Shown here: one piece after another, positions 9,527 to 16,998 of the stretch
Layout: each line of letters opens with the position of its first letter
Numbering within the stretch: position 1 is the stretch's first letter
NCBI GenBank assembly: GCA_002410755.1
Contig: DHOL01000077.1
Location: 1-61,191 of the forward strand
DNA length: 61,191 bases
Direction: 5' to 3'
Origin: Ruminococcaceae bacterium UBA5391
GTDB lineage: Bacteria; Bacillota; Clostridia; Oscillospirales; Acutalibacteraceae
Notes under the pieces: model-generated
What the model saw: the letters and a program-made list of their open reading frames with translations, nothing else
The model's database searches: none
What the model was told of the DNA's origin: nothing
Made by a program: the position numbers and the translations under genes

Positions 9527-10424
9527 CCTGTTTTTTCCTCCTTCCGGCGACCGGTGCCATGTTATTAGCTACAAGGGCAATGGTGAGCAGAATGGCCATG
9601 AGCAGTTTCAGGTAATTCGTCGGCAGTCCAAGTTGCATTGCCGCAACCAGGCAGGCTTTGTAGATGATGGTGCCAAAAACGGCCGCAAGTGTCGGCCGGA
9701 TAATTTTAGCCCGGCCAAAAAGGCTTGTGCCAATAATAACAGAGGCAAGTGCCATCACGACCATTCCTGTGCCGCTCCAAACGTTGGCTGAACCGGACTG
9801 CTGGCTCAAAATTGAACCGGCAAGTGCCGCGCACCCATTGCCAATCATCAGGCCGAGAATGTTCATATTGCCCGGATCTTTACCAAGCGAGATGACATAC
9901 TGCGGGTTGTCTCCTGCCGCGCGGAGCAGAAGACCAGATTTCGTTTTCAGGTAGAGGTCGATTGCCAGTTTGACAACGGCGCAGCAAATCAGTGCAAGCA
10001 GGGCAGGCCCCCAGGAACCTGCGGCGGCGGAAAGTGCCGCACCGAGGCCATAATTGAAGATAGTCGGTTTGCTGAAATAGGCCACCATTGAGGTGCCACC
10101 GGTTACAACGAGATTGATGCTTGTCAGTGCAGTCATCACAAGGATACCGGAGAGCAGGTCTGTAATATGCAGTTTCACATGCAGAAGGCCAGTCACACAG
10201 CCTGCCGCAGCACCGCATAGGAATGAGACCAGACAGGCAACCCATGGGTTTACTCCGTTTAGAATCAATGCGCCCGTGACGCATGCCCCGAGCGGAAAAG
10301 TGCCGTCTACAGAAAGGTCGGGGAAGTTCATTACTGCGTAGGTGACATAAACGCCAACGGCCATAATTGCGTAGATAAACCCTTCTGTCAGGACATTGTT
10401 GAAAAGGCCGAGAAAAATATCCAT
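9504..10424 (-). CDS. trpY: ABC transporter permease (branched-type, BPD_transp_2 fold)
   Basis: This 306-aa protein has eight to ten hydrophobic helices and is of the LivH/RbsC-like permease family. The motifs VMNFPDLSVDGTF near the N-terminus and AAGDNPQYVISLG at about 185 are characteristic of permeases paired with ABC_sub_bind lipoproteins. It lies 60 bp after the binding-protein gene and overlaps the ATPase gene. Its own ribosome site is poor (GCTGAAAT before ATG), which suggests weak initiation or coupling through a structured intercistronic stretch. Tryptophan as substrate is inferred from the leader RNA. Confidence 0.9.
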   Translation of the reverse strand: MDIFLGLFNNVLTEGFIYAIMAVGVYVTYAVMNFPDLSVDGTFPLGACVTGALILNGVNPWVACLVSFLCGAAAGCVTGLLHVKLHITDLLSGILVMTALTSINLVVTGGTSMVAYFSKPTIFNYGLGAALSAAAGSWGPALLALICCAVVKLAIDLYLKTKSGLLLRAAGDNPQYVISLGKDPGNMNILGLMIGNGCAALAGSILSQQSGSANVWSGTGMVVMALASVIIGTSLFGRAKIIRPTLAAVFGTIIYKACLVAAMQLGLPTNYLKLLMAILLTIALVANNMAPVAGRRKKQDVNPTQI

Positions 10425-10484
10425 ATTTCAGCAAAACCAGCTTTCTGTGAAAAATCCGGAAGGATAAAGGGCGGCTGAAAAAGC

Positions 10485-11528
10485 TCACTGAGAGACAGCT
10501 TCAGCATTTGCATAAGCAGCGGGTAGGGTAAGCCCGAACTGCTTTATAACGGATTTGTTGTAGACGGGCTTGCCGTCTGTGACAACATAAATCGGTGTTT
10601 GGGAGGCTTTTGCCTGGCCCTTCAAAATCCTTGCGGCCATTTTGCCGGTTTCTTTGCCAAGTGCAACATAGTCGATGCTCTGCGATGCAAGGCATCCGTT
10701 CTTAACCTGTTCGATTTCGGAACCAAAGACCGGAATCTTAGCCTTGTTTGTAGCCTGAAGCAGGGTTGAAAGGTTGTTGACAACATTATTATCGGTAAAG
10801 TTGTTTACACAGTCTACACCTTTTGCCACAAGGGAAGCAGCACCTGACGCAACCTCGGAAGAGTTGGTGATACCAATATCGACCACTTCAAAACCATATT
10901 TCGGCGCAATCGACTTGAACCGTTTAAGGTTGGAAACCGAATTGACTTCGCCTGTTGTATAGAGAATCCCAATCTTCTTCGCTTTTGGCAGGAAAGCGCG
11001 GATCATTTTGACCTGTGATTCCAACGGCAAAACGTCCGAAGAACCGGTGCAGTTGTTCCCAGGCTTTTCGAGAGAAACGGCAAGCTGTGCTGCAACCGGA
11101 TCGGAAACGGCGGTGTATACAATCGGAATGCTTGTATTTTTGGCTGCCTTATAAGCAGACATTGCCGCTGGGGTTGCAATCGCCATAATCATATCGTATT
11201 TTTTGGCGACCATATTTTCTGCCATCAGGTCAGAGTTGGCATTTTCCGCCTGTGCATTCTGAAAATCAATGGTGAGGTTTTTCCCTTCCTGATAGCCGGA
11301 TTCCGTCAGGCCTTCTTTGAAACCTTTGTAACAGTTGTCGAGGGATGGGTGCGGTGCATACTGGATTACCCCAATCGTGACTTTCTTTCCGGTGCTTCCA
11401 GCTGCGCCGGAAACTGGTGCAGAGGATGCCGGTTTGGAAGAACCCGTTATTGTGGAGCAGGCCCCCGCGGTGCTGATTACGGCTGCTGCCATTCCAATGG
11501 CAATCAATTTTTTTAAGGCTGTTTTCAT
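10485..11528 (-). CDS. trpX: ABC transporter substrate-binding lipoprotein (ABC_sub_bind family)
   Basis: The start at ATG 11528 follows AAGGAGAAAG and gives a textbook lipoprotein signal: MKTALKKL, a hydrophobic core and the lipobox STAGAC. The mature part is a two-lobed periplasmic-binding fold (about 347 aa in total), with VTIGVIQYAPHPSLDN and GKPVYNKSVIKQFGL typical of the family. It captures the ligand at the cell surface for the adjoining permease and ATPase. Transcription passes through a Trp T-box. The frame is also open upstream to an ATG at 11615 with an even stronger Shine-Dalgarno site, which may be a regulatory start (see the separate entry). Confidence 0.93.
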   Translation of the reverse strand: MKTALKKLIAIGMAAAVISTAGACSTITGSSKPASSAPVSGAAGSTGKKVTIGVIQYAPHPSLDNCYKGFKEGLTESGYQEGKNLTIDFQNAQAENANSDLMAENMVAKKYDMIMAIATPAAMSAYKAAKNTSIPIVYTAVSDPVAAQLAVSLEKPGNNCTGSSDVLPLESQVKMIRAFLPKAKKIGILYTTGEVNSVSNLKRFKSIAPKYGFEVVDIGITNSSEVASGAASLVAKGVDCVNNFTDNNVVNNLSTLLQATNKAKIPVFGSEIEQVKNGCLASQSIDYVALGKETGKMAARILKGQAKASQTPIYVVTDGKPVYNKSVIKQFGLTLPAAYANAEAVSQ

Positions 11529-11629
11529 GTTTATCTTTCTCCTTATAAAATAATAGTTGAGATTATTTTCCAGATAGTCTTTCTGATTTGGCTCGCGCCA
11601 CCAGCCGTCTTGCATCGGTACCACCTCCT
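11529..11629 (-). promoter_or_regulatory. Upstream start with tandem Trp codons, in frame with trpX
   Basis: On the minus strand AGGAGGT (11623-11629) lies seven bases before ATG 11615. The codons read MQDGWWREPNQ and continue for 29 residues, without a stop, into the trpX start at 11528. The two adjacent UGG codons come right after initiation, inside a small GGCT...AGCC hairpin. This looks like a tryptophan-sensing leader peptide placed after the T-box terminator. It is not a conventional leader ORF, because it does not end. It could also make a 29-residue longer TrpX whose signal peptide would be internal. Function is inferred from position and composition. Confidence 0.55.
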
Positions 11630-11640
11630 GTTTTAAAATG

Positions 11641-11681
11641 AAAAAGAAAAAGCTCCTGTCCCTGAAAACAGGGACAGGAGC
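11641..11681 (-). terminator. T-box regulated terminator
   Basis: A perfect 13-bp stem (GCTCCTGTCCCTG with its complement) has a four-base loop and is followed by TTTTTCTTTTTC on the minus strand. Its 5' arm can also pair with the ACAGGAG that forms the Shine-Dalgarno site of the downstream Trp-codon leader. Confidence 0.93.
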
Positions 11682-11920
11682 CATACTTGGCAAATCCTGC
11701 GGTACCACCCAGATTGGCGAAAACGCCCACTTTTCCGCACACTTTTTATGTACGCTTCCATGATAACGGGTGAAGTTCCCGTCGATAGCTACTCGGCAAA
11801 CCAGCCTTTTGCGTCGCCCTCATAAGCCCATTCCTCCGGGATGCGCTGCCACAATCCCACCACCTGTGACTCTCTTAATGCACAAGCCCCAAAGTACTTC
11901 TCTTACTCACCGGTTTAGTT
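11641..11920 (-). promoter_or_regulatory. T-box riboswitch, specifier UGG (tryptophan)
   Basis: Read on the minus strand, the leader contains a stem I with AGAGAG and GGTGGTGGG features. A specifier region GGAATGGGC follows, with the UGG codon at 11828-11830, then the conserved T-box TGGGTGGTACCGCAGG (11696-11711) and a terminator. Uncharged tRNA-Trp would pair with UGG and with the T-box bulge, favour the antiterminator and let transcription into trpXYZ proceed. The alternative in-register readings of the loop (AAU or GGG) fit the flanking GAA-NNN-G pattern less well. Confidence 0.93.
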
Positions 11921-11938
11921 CTTAAATTTATTGCTACC

Positions 11939-11968
11939 AGTATATGCTGCGGTAGGCGGATTTGTCAA
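11939..11968 (-). promoter_or_regulatory. Sigma-A promoter of the T-box/trpXYZ operon
   Basis: On the minus strand there is a perfect -35 TTGACA (11963-11968), 18 bp of spacer and -10 TATACT (11939-11944). Transcription would begin near 11932, just before the T-box stem I. Confidence 0.88.
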
Positions 11969-12020
11969 GTGCTTTTTCAAGGAAAAATCGTAAAAGATTG
12001 TTTATTTTTTCACGAATCTG

Positions 12021-12029
12021 TGATATAAT
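12021..12029 (+). promoter_or_regulatory. Extended -10 promoter for the ECF S component
   Basis: TGATATAAT is an extended -10; the -35 region is T-rich without a clear hexamer. It is divergent from the T-box promoter. Confidence 0.6.
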
Positions 12030-12057
12030 GACAGCTGCTTAAAGCCAATTAAAAAAT

Positions 12058-12083
12058 GCCGCGTCCGCTGGCAGCGGTACGGC
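12058..12083 (+). other. Hairpin in the 5' leader of the ECF S component
   Basis: GCCG and CCGC pair with GCGG and CGGC around a short loop, between the promoter and the ribosome site. I could not match it to a known riboswitch class; it may be only a stabilising hairpin. Confidence 0.4.
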
Positions 12084-12111
12084 CGATGAAGAAAAAAGGG
12101 AGAATCATGCA

Positions 12112-12753
12112 ATGAGAGCATCCATCAGCGGGAAAACAATTCGGATGGCCCAGTTCGCCATGATGCTTGCCATTGAGGCGGTTGTGTGTTTCACACCACT
12201 CGGCTCGCTTCCGGCTATCGGGCCGGTTGTTGCAACACTGGGCATGATCCCGGTTATCATTACGGCCATCGTCATGGGTACAGGGGCTGGTTCGCTTATG
12301 GGCGCCTTTGCCGGACTGTTTAGCTTCCTTGTGTGGACGTTTATGCCGCCAAATCCGCTTGTTGCCTTTGCTTTTACACCGGCATACTCGCTTGGGGCAT
12401 CAAAGGGTAACTTCTGGAGCCTCGTCATCTGTTTCGTGCCGCGTATCCTTGTTGGTGCGGTAACAGGGCTGTGCTTCCGCCTGTTCACTCGGCTAAAATG
12501 GAAAGAACCGCTCTCCTATGGCCTCAGCGGCGTGATTGGGAGCCTTATGAACACTCTTCTTGTTCTTGGCGGAATTTATTTCTTTTTTGGCAGCAACTAT
12601 GCTTCTGCGCTTGGGCAGAACTTCGGCGTGCTCCCGGCGCTTATTGGTTCCGTCGTCCTGACCAACGGGATTCCTGAAGCAATCCTCGGCGGTATTGCGG
12701 CTTATGCTGTTGCCTGCCCGCTTCGCAAGCATGTCCTGCATCATTTTGAATAA
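12112..12753 (+). CDS. ECF transporter S component
   Basis: The product is 213 aa with five to six membrane helices. The N-terminal pattern LPAIGPVVATLGMIPVIITAIVMG fits the ECF substrate-specificity subunit family, which captures a vitamin or cofactor precursor and docks on a shared EcfT-EcfA module encoded elsewhere. The start at 12112 follows AAAGGGAGA. An ATG six bases upstream is out of frame and stops after two codons. The ligand cannot be told from the sequence. It could be a pantothenate- or pyrimidine-type S component, but no biosynthetic gene adjoins it to decide. Confidence 0.85.
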   Translation: MRASISGKTIRMAQFAMMLAIEAVVCFTPLGSLPAIGPVVATLGMIPVIITAIVMGTGAGSLMGAFAGLFSFLVWTFMPPNPLVAFAFTPAYSLGASKGNFWSLVICFVPRILVGAVTGLCFRLFTRLKWKEPLSYGLSGVIGSLMNTLLVLGGIYFFFGSNYASALGQNFGVLPALIGSVVLTNGIPEAILGGIAAYAVACPLRKHVLHHFE

Positions 12754-12818
12754 TTGTAGGGCAGCTGGCGCAGAATAAAAGCAGTCCCTAAAAAACTACT
12801 TTTACGAGGTGTCATCTT

Positions 12819-13148
12819 ATGACTGATCTTTCCTGCAGCGTAAGTGGTTGCGCAAACAACAGTGACAACAGATGTTGCCGTCCTGGTATTGTGGTGAGCG
12901 GCCCGAATGCGACCGGTTCGGATCAGACCTACTGCGCGGATTTCCAAGACCGTGCGCAGGGCGCTGAGAACAGCACAGCAAGCGACGCATTTCCAAATTC
13001 AGCTCCCGATATCCATTGTGAAGCTGCGAACTGCTCCTATAACCGGAACCATTCCTGCACGGCCGACCATATCGACATCCGCACAACGCTTGTCAACGGT
13101 GGCCAGGTCAAAACTGAATGCTCCGCTTTCCGCAACAACGAAGAATAA
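12819..13148 (+). CDS. Tandem DUF1540 cysteine-rich protein
   Basis: This 109-aa protein has two copies of the DUF1540 pattern. The first (VSGCANNSDNRCC with later TYCADF) covers residues 5-45 and the second (CEAANCSYNRNHSC with later ECSAF) covers residues 65-105. Each copy has four cysteines, which suggests metal binding or disulfide clasps. DUF1540 proteins are common in spore-forming Clostridia and lack an established role. GAGGTG precedes the ATG, and a long terminator follows. Confidence 0.88.
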   Translation: MTDLSCSVSGCANNSDNRCCRPGIVVSGPNATGSDQTYCADFQDRAQGAENSTASDAFPNSAPDIHCEAANCSYNRNHSCTADHIDIRTTLVNGGQVKTECSAFRNNEE

Positions 13149-13172
13149 AACCTTTCCTTGGGAAAACGGAAA

Positions 13173-13212
13173 ATCCCCCGTTCCGGGCATTGCCCGGAAC
13201 GGGGGATTGCTT
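13173..13212. terminator. Bidirectional terminator between the DUF1540 gene and clpB
   Basis: A perfect 16-bp stem (13173-13188 with 13194-13209) and a five-base loop lie between two convergent genes. The T/A flanks are modest on both sides. Confidence 0.85.
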
Positions 13213-13215
13213 TAG

Positions 13216-15822
13216 CTACTTATCAGAAATTGTAAGGCCTTTTCCGTTACAGCCGATTGTTAAAACTGTCTTTGGCCTGAGGCCGCCGGCAATAATTTTC
13301 TTTGCAATCAGCGTTTCCATATGGCTCTGAATAAATCTTTTAAGCGGGCGGGCGCCGTAAACCGGGTCGAAGCCGCTTGAAACGATGAAATCCTTCGCAG
13401 CGGGGGTCAGATCTATACCAAGCTGCTTGTCTGCGAGACGGCGTTTCAGGTCGTCAATCTGCAGGTCAACAATCCTGTAGATTTCCTCTTTGGTGAGCGG
13501 ACGGTAAAACACAATTTCATCGAGGCGGTTTAGAAATTCCGGACGGAATTGCTGTTTCAGCAATAAGCTGACCTTTTTCTTTGCATCCTCGCTGATTTGC
13601 CCGTCCGATCTGATGCCATCCAGAATATAGTTGGAACCGAGATTTGAGGTCAGGATGATAATGGTATTCTTAAAATCTACCGTGCGGCCCTGAGAATCCG
13701 TGATGCGGCCGTCGTCCAGAACCTGAAGAAGAATATTGAAGACATCCGGATGCGCCTTTTCGACTTCGTCGAACAGCACAACCGAGTAGGGGTGGCGGCG
13801 CACGGCTTCGGTGAGTTGGCCGCCCTGTTCATAGCCAACGTATCCCGGAGGCGCTCCAATCAGGCGGGAAACGGAGAATTTTTCCATATATTCTGTCATA
13901 TCGATCCGGATGAGGTTCTTTTCATCGTCAAACAATGCCTGTGCCAGTGCCTTAGCAAGTTCCGTCTTGCCGACGCCGGTGGGGCCAAGGAACAGGAACG
14001 AGCCTATTGGGCGGTTCGGGTCCTGAATTCCAGCGCGGGAACGGAGGATGGCTTCAGAGACTTTTTTCACGGCTTCATCCTGACCGATTACGCGCTTGTG
14101 AAGGATATCTTCCAAATGGAGGAGTTTTTCGCGCTCACTTTCCATCAGACGGGCAACAGGAATTCCAGTCCATTTTGCAACAATCTTTGCAATTTCCTCT
14201 TCGGTTACACGGTCATGCAGAAGGGAGTTTTCGTCACCCTGCGTTTTTTCGACGGTCTGCTCTGCGGCTTTCAGGCTTTTCTGCAATTCGGGCAGTCTGC
14301 CGTATTTCAGCTCGGCAGCCTTGTTCAGGTCATAGGTGCGCTCGGCCTTTTCAATTTCGGCATTTGCCTTTTCAATCTCCTCACGCAGGTTGCGCACTTT
14401 GCCGATTGCATTCTTTTCATTTTCCCATTTTGCCTTGCGCTCTTTCAGTTCGGCACGTTCGTCGGCAAGCTCTTTCTGGATTTCCCTGAGATGCTCCTGA
14501 GTAAGCGGATCACTGTCCTTTTTCAGGGCAGCCTCCTCGATTTCATGCTGCATAATTTTGCGTGAAATCTCATCAAGTTCTACCGGCATGGAGTCAATTT
14601 CCGTACGGACCATTGCACAGGCTTCATCCACAAGGTCAATGGCTTTGTCGGGCAGAAAACGATCGGAAATGTATCGGTTGCTAAGGACTGCCGCGGCGAT
14701 GAGCGCCTGGTCTGTGATTTTCACGCCGTGAAAGACCTCGTAACGCTCCTTCAGGCCGCGCAGGATGGCGATGGTGTCCTCAACGGACGGTTCCTCCACC
14801 ATCACAGGCTGGAAGCGGCGCTCAAGGGCAGCATCTTTTTCAATATACTGGTGGTACTCGTTCAGCGTCGTTGCACCGATGCAGTGCAGCTCACCGCGCG
14901 CAAGCATCGGTTTCAGAAGGTTGCCGGCATCCATGCTGCCTTCTGTTTTGCCTGCGCCAACAATGTTGTGCAGCTCGTCAATAAACAGGATGATACGGCC
15001 TTCGCTCTTTTTCACTTCATTAAGGACGGCCTTAAAACGCTCCTCAAATTCACCGCGGTACTTTGCCCCGGCAATCAGGGCGCCCATATCAAGCGAGAAG
15101 ACTTTATGGTCTTTAAGGCTGTTTGGAACATCCCCGCGTACAATACGCTCTGCGAGGCCTTCCACGATAGCCGTTTTGCCGACGCCGGGCTCACCGATCA
15201 GCACCGGGTTGTTTTTCGTCTTGCGTGAGAGAATGAGAATGACACTTCGGATTTCATCGTCACGCCCGATTACCGGGTCGAGCTTATGGTTCTTTGCGAG
15301 GGCCACAAGGTCAGTTGCGTATTTTGAAAGGGCATCATAGGTTTCTTCCGGGCTGTCACTTGTCACACGCGTATTGCCGCGCACAGAAGAAAGTGCAGCG
15401 AGAAATTTATCACGGGTAATGCCGAAACGGCTGAAAACACCCTGCATGGCGCTGTTGGGGCGGTCAATCATCGAGAGCATGATATGCTCTACGGAGACAT
15501 ATTCGTCCTTCATGCGTTTTGCCTGATTTTCAGCGTCTGCAAGGACGGCGTCCACATCGGAAGATATATAGATTTTTCCGGGCTCACGGCCTGGACCGGT
15601 AACGGAGGGCAGCTTTTTTACCTGCTCATCCACGGCACTGAGCACGGCGGAAGAGTCAAGCCCCATCTTCGTCAGCAACTGAGAAATCAGGCCGCCTTCC
15701 TGCTGCAGCAGGGCTTCTGCAAGGTGCTCTTCTTCAATCTGCATGCAGTTGTTTTCCAGCGCGATGCTTTGAGCTTTTTGAATAGCTTCCAAAGATTTGT
15801 GTGTAAAATTCTGTAAATCCAT
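13216..15822 (-). CDS. clpB: ATP-dependent disaggregase ClpB
   Basis: This 868-aa protein has the full ClpB plan: an N-domain (1-145), NBD1 with Walker A GEPGVGKT (210-217), the coiled-coil middle domain (about 405-530) and NBD2 with [13 protein letters not shown] (about 612). The middle domain separates ClpB from ClpC and ClpA. ClpB threads aggregated proteins through its hexamer pore and works with DnaK. The start is fixed by AAAGGAGG. It lies 32 bp after a ribbon-helix-helix gene on the same strand without a terminator, so the two are probably co-transcribed. No CIRCE element precedes it. Confidence 0.97.
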   Translation of the reverse strand: MDLQNFTHKSLEAIQKAQSIALENNCMQIEEEHLAEALLQQEGGLISQLLTKMGLDSSAVLSAVDEQVKKLPSVTGPGREPGKIYISSDVDAVLADAENQAKRMKDEYVSVEHIMLSMIDRPNSAMQGVFSRFGITRDKFLAALSSVRGNTRVTSDSPEETYDALSKYATDLVALAKNHKLDPVIGRDDEIRSVILILSRKTKNNPVLIGEPGVGKTAIVEGLAERIVRGDVPNSLKDHKVFSLDMGALIAGAKYRGEFEERFKAVLNEVKKSEGRIILFIDELHNIVGAGKTEGSMDAGNLLKPMLARGELHCIGATTLNEYHQYIEKDAALERRFQPVMVEEPSVEDTIAILRGLKERYEVFHGVKITDQALIAAAVLSNRYISDRFLPDKAIDLVDEACAMVRTEIDSMPVELDEISRKIMQHEIEEAALKKDSDPLTQEHLREIQKELADERAELKERKAKWENEKNAIGKVRNLREEIEKANAEIEKAERTYDLNKAAELKYGRLPELQKSLKAAEQTVEKTQGDENSLLHDRVTEEEIAKIVAKWTGIPVARLMESEREKLLHLEDILHKRVIGQDEAVKKVSEAILRSRAGIQDPNRPIGSFLFLGPTGVGKTELAKALAQALFDDEKNLIRIDMTEYMEKFSVSRLIGAPPGYVGYEQGGQLTEAVRRHPYSVVLFDEVEKAHPDVFNILLQVLDDGRITDSQGRTVDFKNTIIILTSNLGSNYILDGIRSDGQISEDAKKKVSLLLKQQFRPEFLNRLDEIVFYRPLTKEEIYRIVDLQIDDLKRRLADKQLGIDLTPAAKDFIVSSGFDPVYGARPLKRFIQSHMETLIAKKIIAGGLRPKTVLTIGCNGKGLTISDK

Positions 15823-15854
15823 AGTGAGAACCTCCTTTGCGGTTCACTTGATTT

Positions 15855-16511
15855 TTAAAGGATAATGGCATTTTTTAGATAGGTTAGGTAATGCTGTTCA
15901 ACGGATGAATTTGCACCGTCTGCACCGGCAAAATAGGTTTTCAGCGCAGAATCAATTTCATTGAGATAAGCAAGGATTGCTTCTGCAACCCGTTCACTTG
16001 TCCGGTCTGATTCGCTTTTTGGCCAGCAAAGCCGACGGATGTAGCGCCCTGCCCCCGCAGCGCATGGAACCCTTTCTTCTGGGAAACGCGAACCAATCCA
16101 CTTTGTTTCGAGGCTGTCCCAGAAGCGGAAGAACTCTCCCGAGCACTCCAGCAGGTCTGAATTCTGAGTCCGGAAAAATGCGTGTAGCTCACCGAGGAAC
16201 GGCCCGCTTTTGCAGGAAAGCTCCAGAGTGTAGTGCACAGCCGGGTGGTAGCGGTAGTGCAGCGGGCTCCGGAAGCAGACTGCACTGTTGCCCCGCGGTT
16301 CACAGGATTGAAAATACTCCGTCCCGTCGGATATTTTTTCCATGCAGGAAAAGATGTCCCGAATCCTGTTTTCCGGGGTAGGGCAGGAGAGATATTCTGC
16401 CAGAATCTGGTTTACAAGTCCTGAGCGGCTGATGCTGCGCTCGCAGGCAAGCTTATCCAGTGCATCCACAACGTTGTCAAGCAGGACCAAGCTATAAACG
16501 TTTTTTCCCAT
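15855..16511 (-). CDS. Ribbon-helix-helix protein upstream of clpB, candidate regulator
   Basis: The product is 218 aa. Residues 4-45 fit a CopG/MetJ-like ribbon-helix-helix: a strand VYSLVLLD, a helix NVVDALDKLACER and a helix beginning SRSGLVNQILAEYL. The remaining 170 residues are unlike known sensor domains I can name; they are rich in aromatic residues and Cys, which could mean ligand or stress sensing. GGGGGA precedes the ATG. A palindrome covers the -10 region of its promoter, consistent with autoregulation of an RHH-clpB operon. The DNA-binding call is fairly secure; control of clpB is inference from context. Confidence 0.8.
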   Translation of the reverse strand: MGKNVYSLVLLDNVVDALDKLACERSISRSGLVNQILAEYLSCPTPENRIRDIFSCMEKISDGTEYFQSCEPRGNSAVCFRSPLHYRYHPAVHYTLELSCKSGPFLGELHAFFRTQNSDLLECSGEFFRFWDSLETKWIGSRFPEERVPCAAGAGRYIRRLCWPKSESDRTSERVAEAILAYLNEIDSALKTYFAGADGANSSVEQHYLTYLKNAIIL

Positions 16512-16529
16512 TGCTTTTCCCCCAGTTCA

Positions 16530-16543
16530 ATACTAACTAGTAT
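16530..16543. promoter_or_regulatory. Candidate operator palindrome
   Basis: ATACTA-AC-TAGTAT is a perfect inverted repeat overlapping the -10 and start region of the RHH-clpB promoter. The half-site size suits a ribbon-helix-helix dimer. The binding protein is not shown. Confidence 0.55.
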
Positions 16544-16566
16544 AACATAGCTATATAATATGTCAA
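16539..16566 (-). promoter_or_regulatory. Sigma-A promoter of the RHH-clpB operon
   Basis: Minus strand TTGACA (16561-16566), 16 bp spacer, TATACT (16539-16544). Confidence 0.8.
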
Positions 16567-16670
16567 TACTTTTATATAAGTTTAATTACAAGTTATTAGG
16601 CCATAGAGACAAAACCTTGCAGCCCCGTTTTATCTTTTACCGTTCCATGACTGAAATTCTGTTTTTGAGC

Positions 16671-16708
16671 AAAAAAATCCGCCCGACTGTTTTGCGGCAG
16701 GGCAGATT
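16671..16708 (-). terminator. Terminator of the small Cys protein gene
   Basis: Minus strand AATCTGCCC pairs with GGGCGGATT and is followed by seven Ts. It lies about 30 bp after the stop codon of the 66-aa gene. Confidence 0.8.
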
Positions 16709-16739
16709 ATTTTAACTGGGAAAAATTCCGGCAATCCTT

Positions 16740-16940
16740 TTAGAGTTTAAACTCCTCCGGGTTATGCGGCTTTAGGTCCGGTGTCCCAGCGGGCGTGCGG
16801 AGAAGAGGGTCATAATGGAACCTGCCGCAGGAATGGGCAGGGTGCCCGGGGCTGCAGGTTCCATTTTCAGCATTGACACAATAAGCGCAGTCCGGCTCAA
16901 TGGAATTTCCAAATAATTTTTTTCTTTTCTTAAAAAGCAT
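16740..16940 (-). CDS. Small four-cysteine protein, 66 aa
   Basis: The start MLFKKRKKLF is basic. Two pairs of cysteines follow (DCAYC, then C and CGRF), then the sequence FHYDPLLRTP. The spacing suggests one zinc or iron site. Short proteins of this CxxC...GRFxYDP style are widespread in Clostridia and have no assigned role. AGGA precedes the ATG. A hairpin (16956-16974) lies directly upstream, between the ylbJ stop and the ribosome site. It reads in the same direction as ylbJ, 58 bp downstream, and ends at a clear terminator. Confidence 0.75.
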   Translation of the reverse strand: MLFKKRKKLFGNSIEPDCAYCVNAENGTCSPGHPAHSCGRFHYDPLLRTPAGTPDLKPHNPEEFKL

Positions 16941-16955
16941 TGCAGTATCCTCCGG

Positions 16956-16974
16956 AAGCCGCCGTCGGCGGCTT
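16956..16974. other. Perfect hairpin between ylbJ and the small Cys gene
   Basis: AAGCCGCC-GTC-GGCGGCTT, an eight-bp stem without a T tail in the minus direction. It may protect or attenuate the downstream message. Confidence 0.45.
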
Positions 16975-16998
16975 TGGCATTACACACCTGCCATTATA

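Noticed and set aside
12058..12083. Riboswitch ahead of the ECF S component
   Set aside because: Only one short hairpin is visible, and none of the known aptamer cores could be fitted.
13750..14565. 271-codon open frame on the plus strand opposite clpB
   Set aside because: It is antisense to a certain gene, has no ribosome site and shows the mirrored composition of clpB codons.
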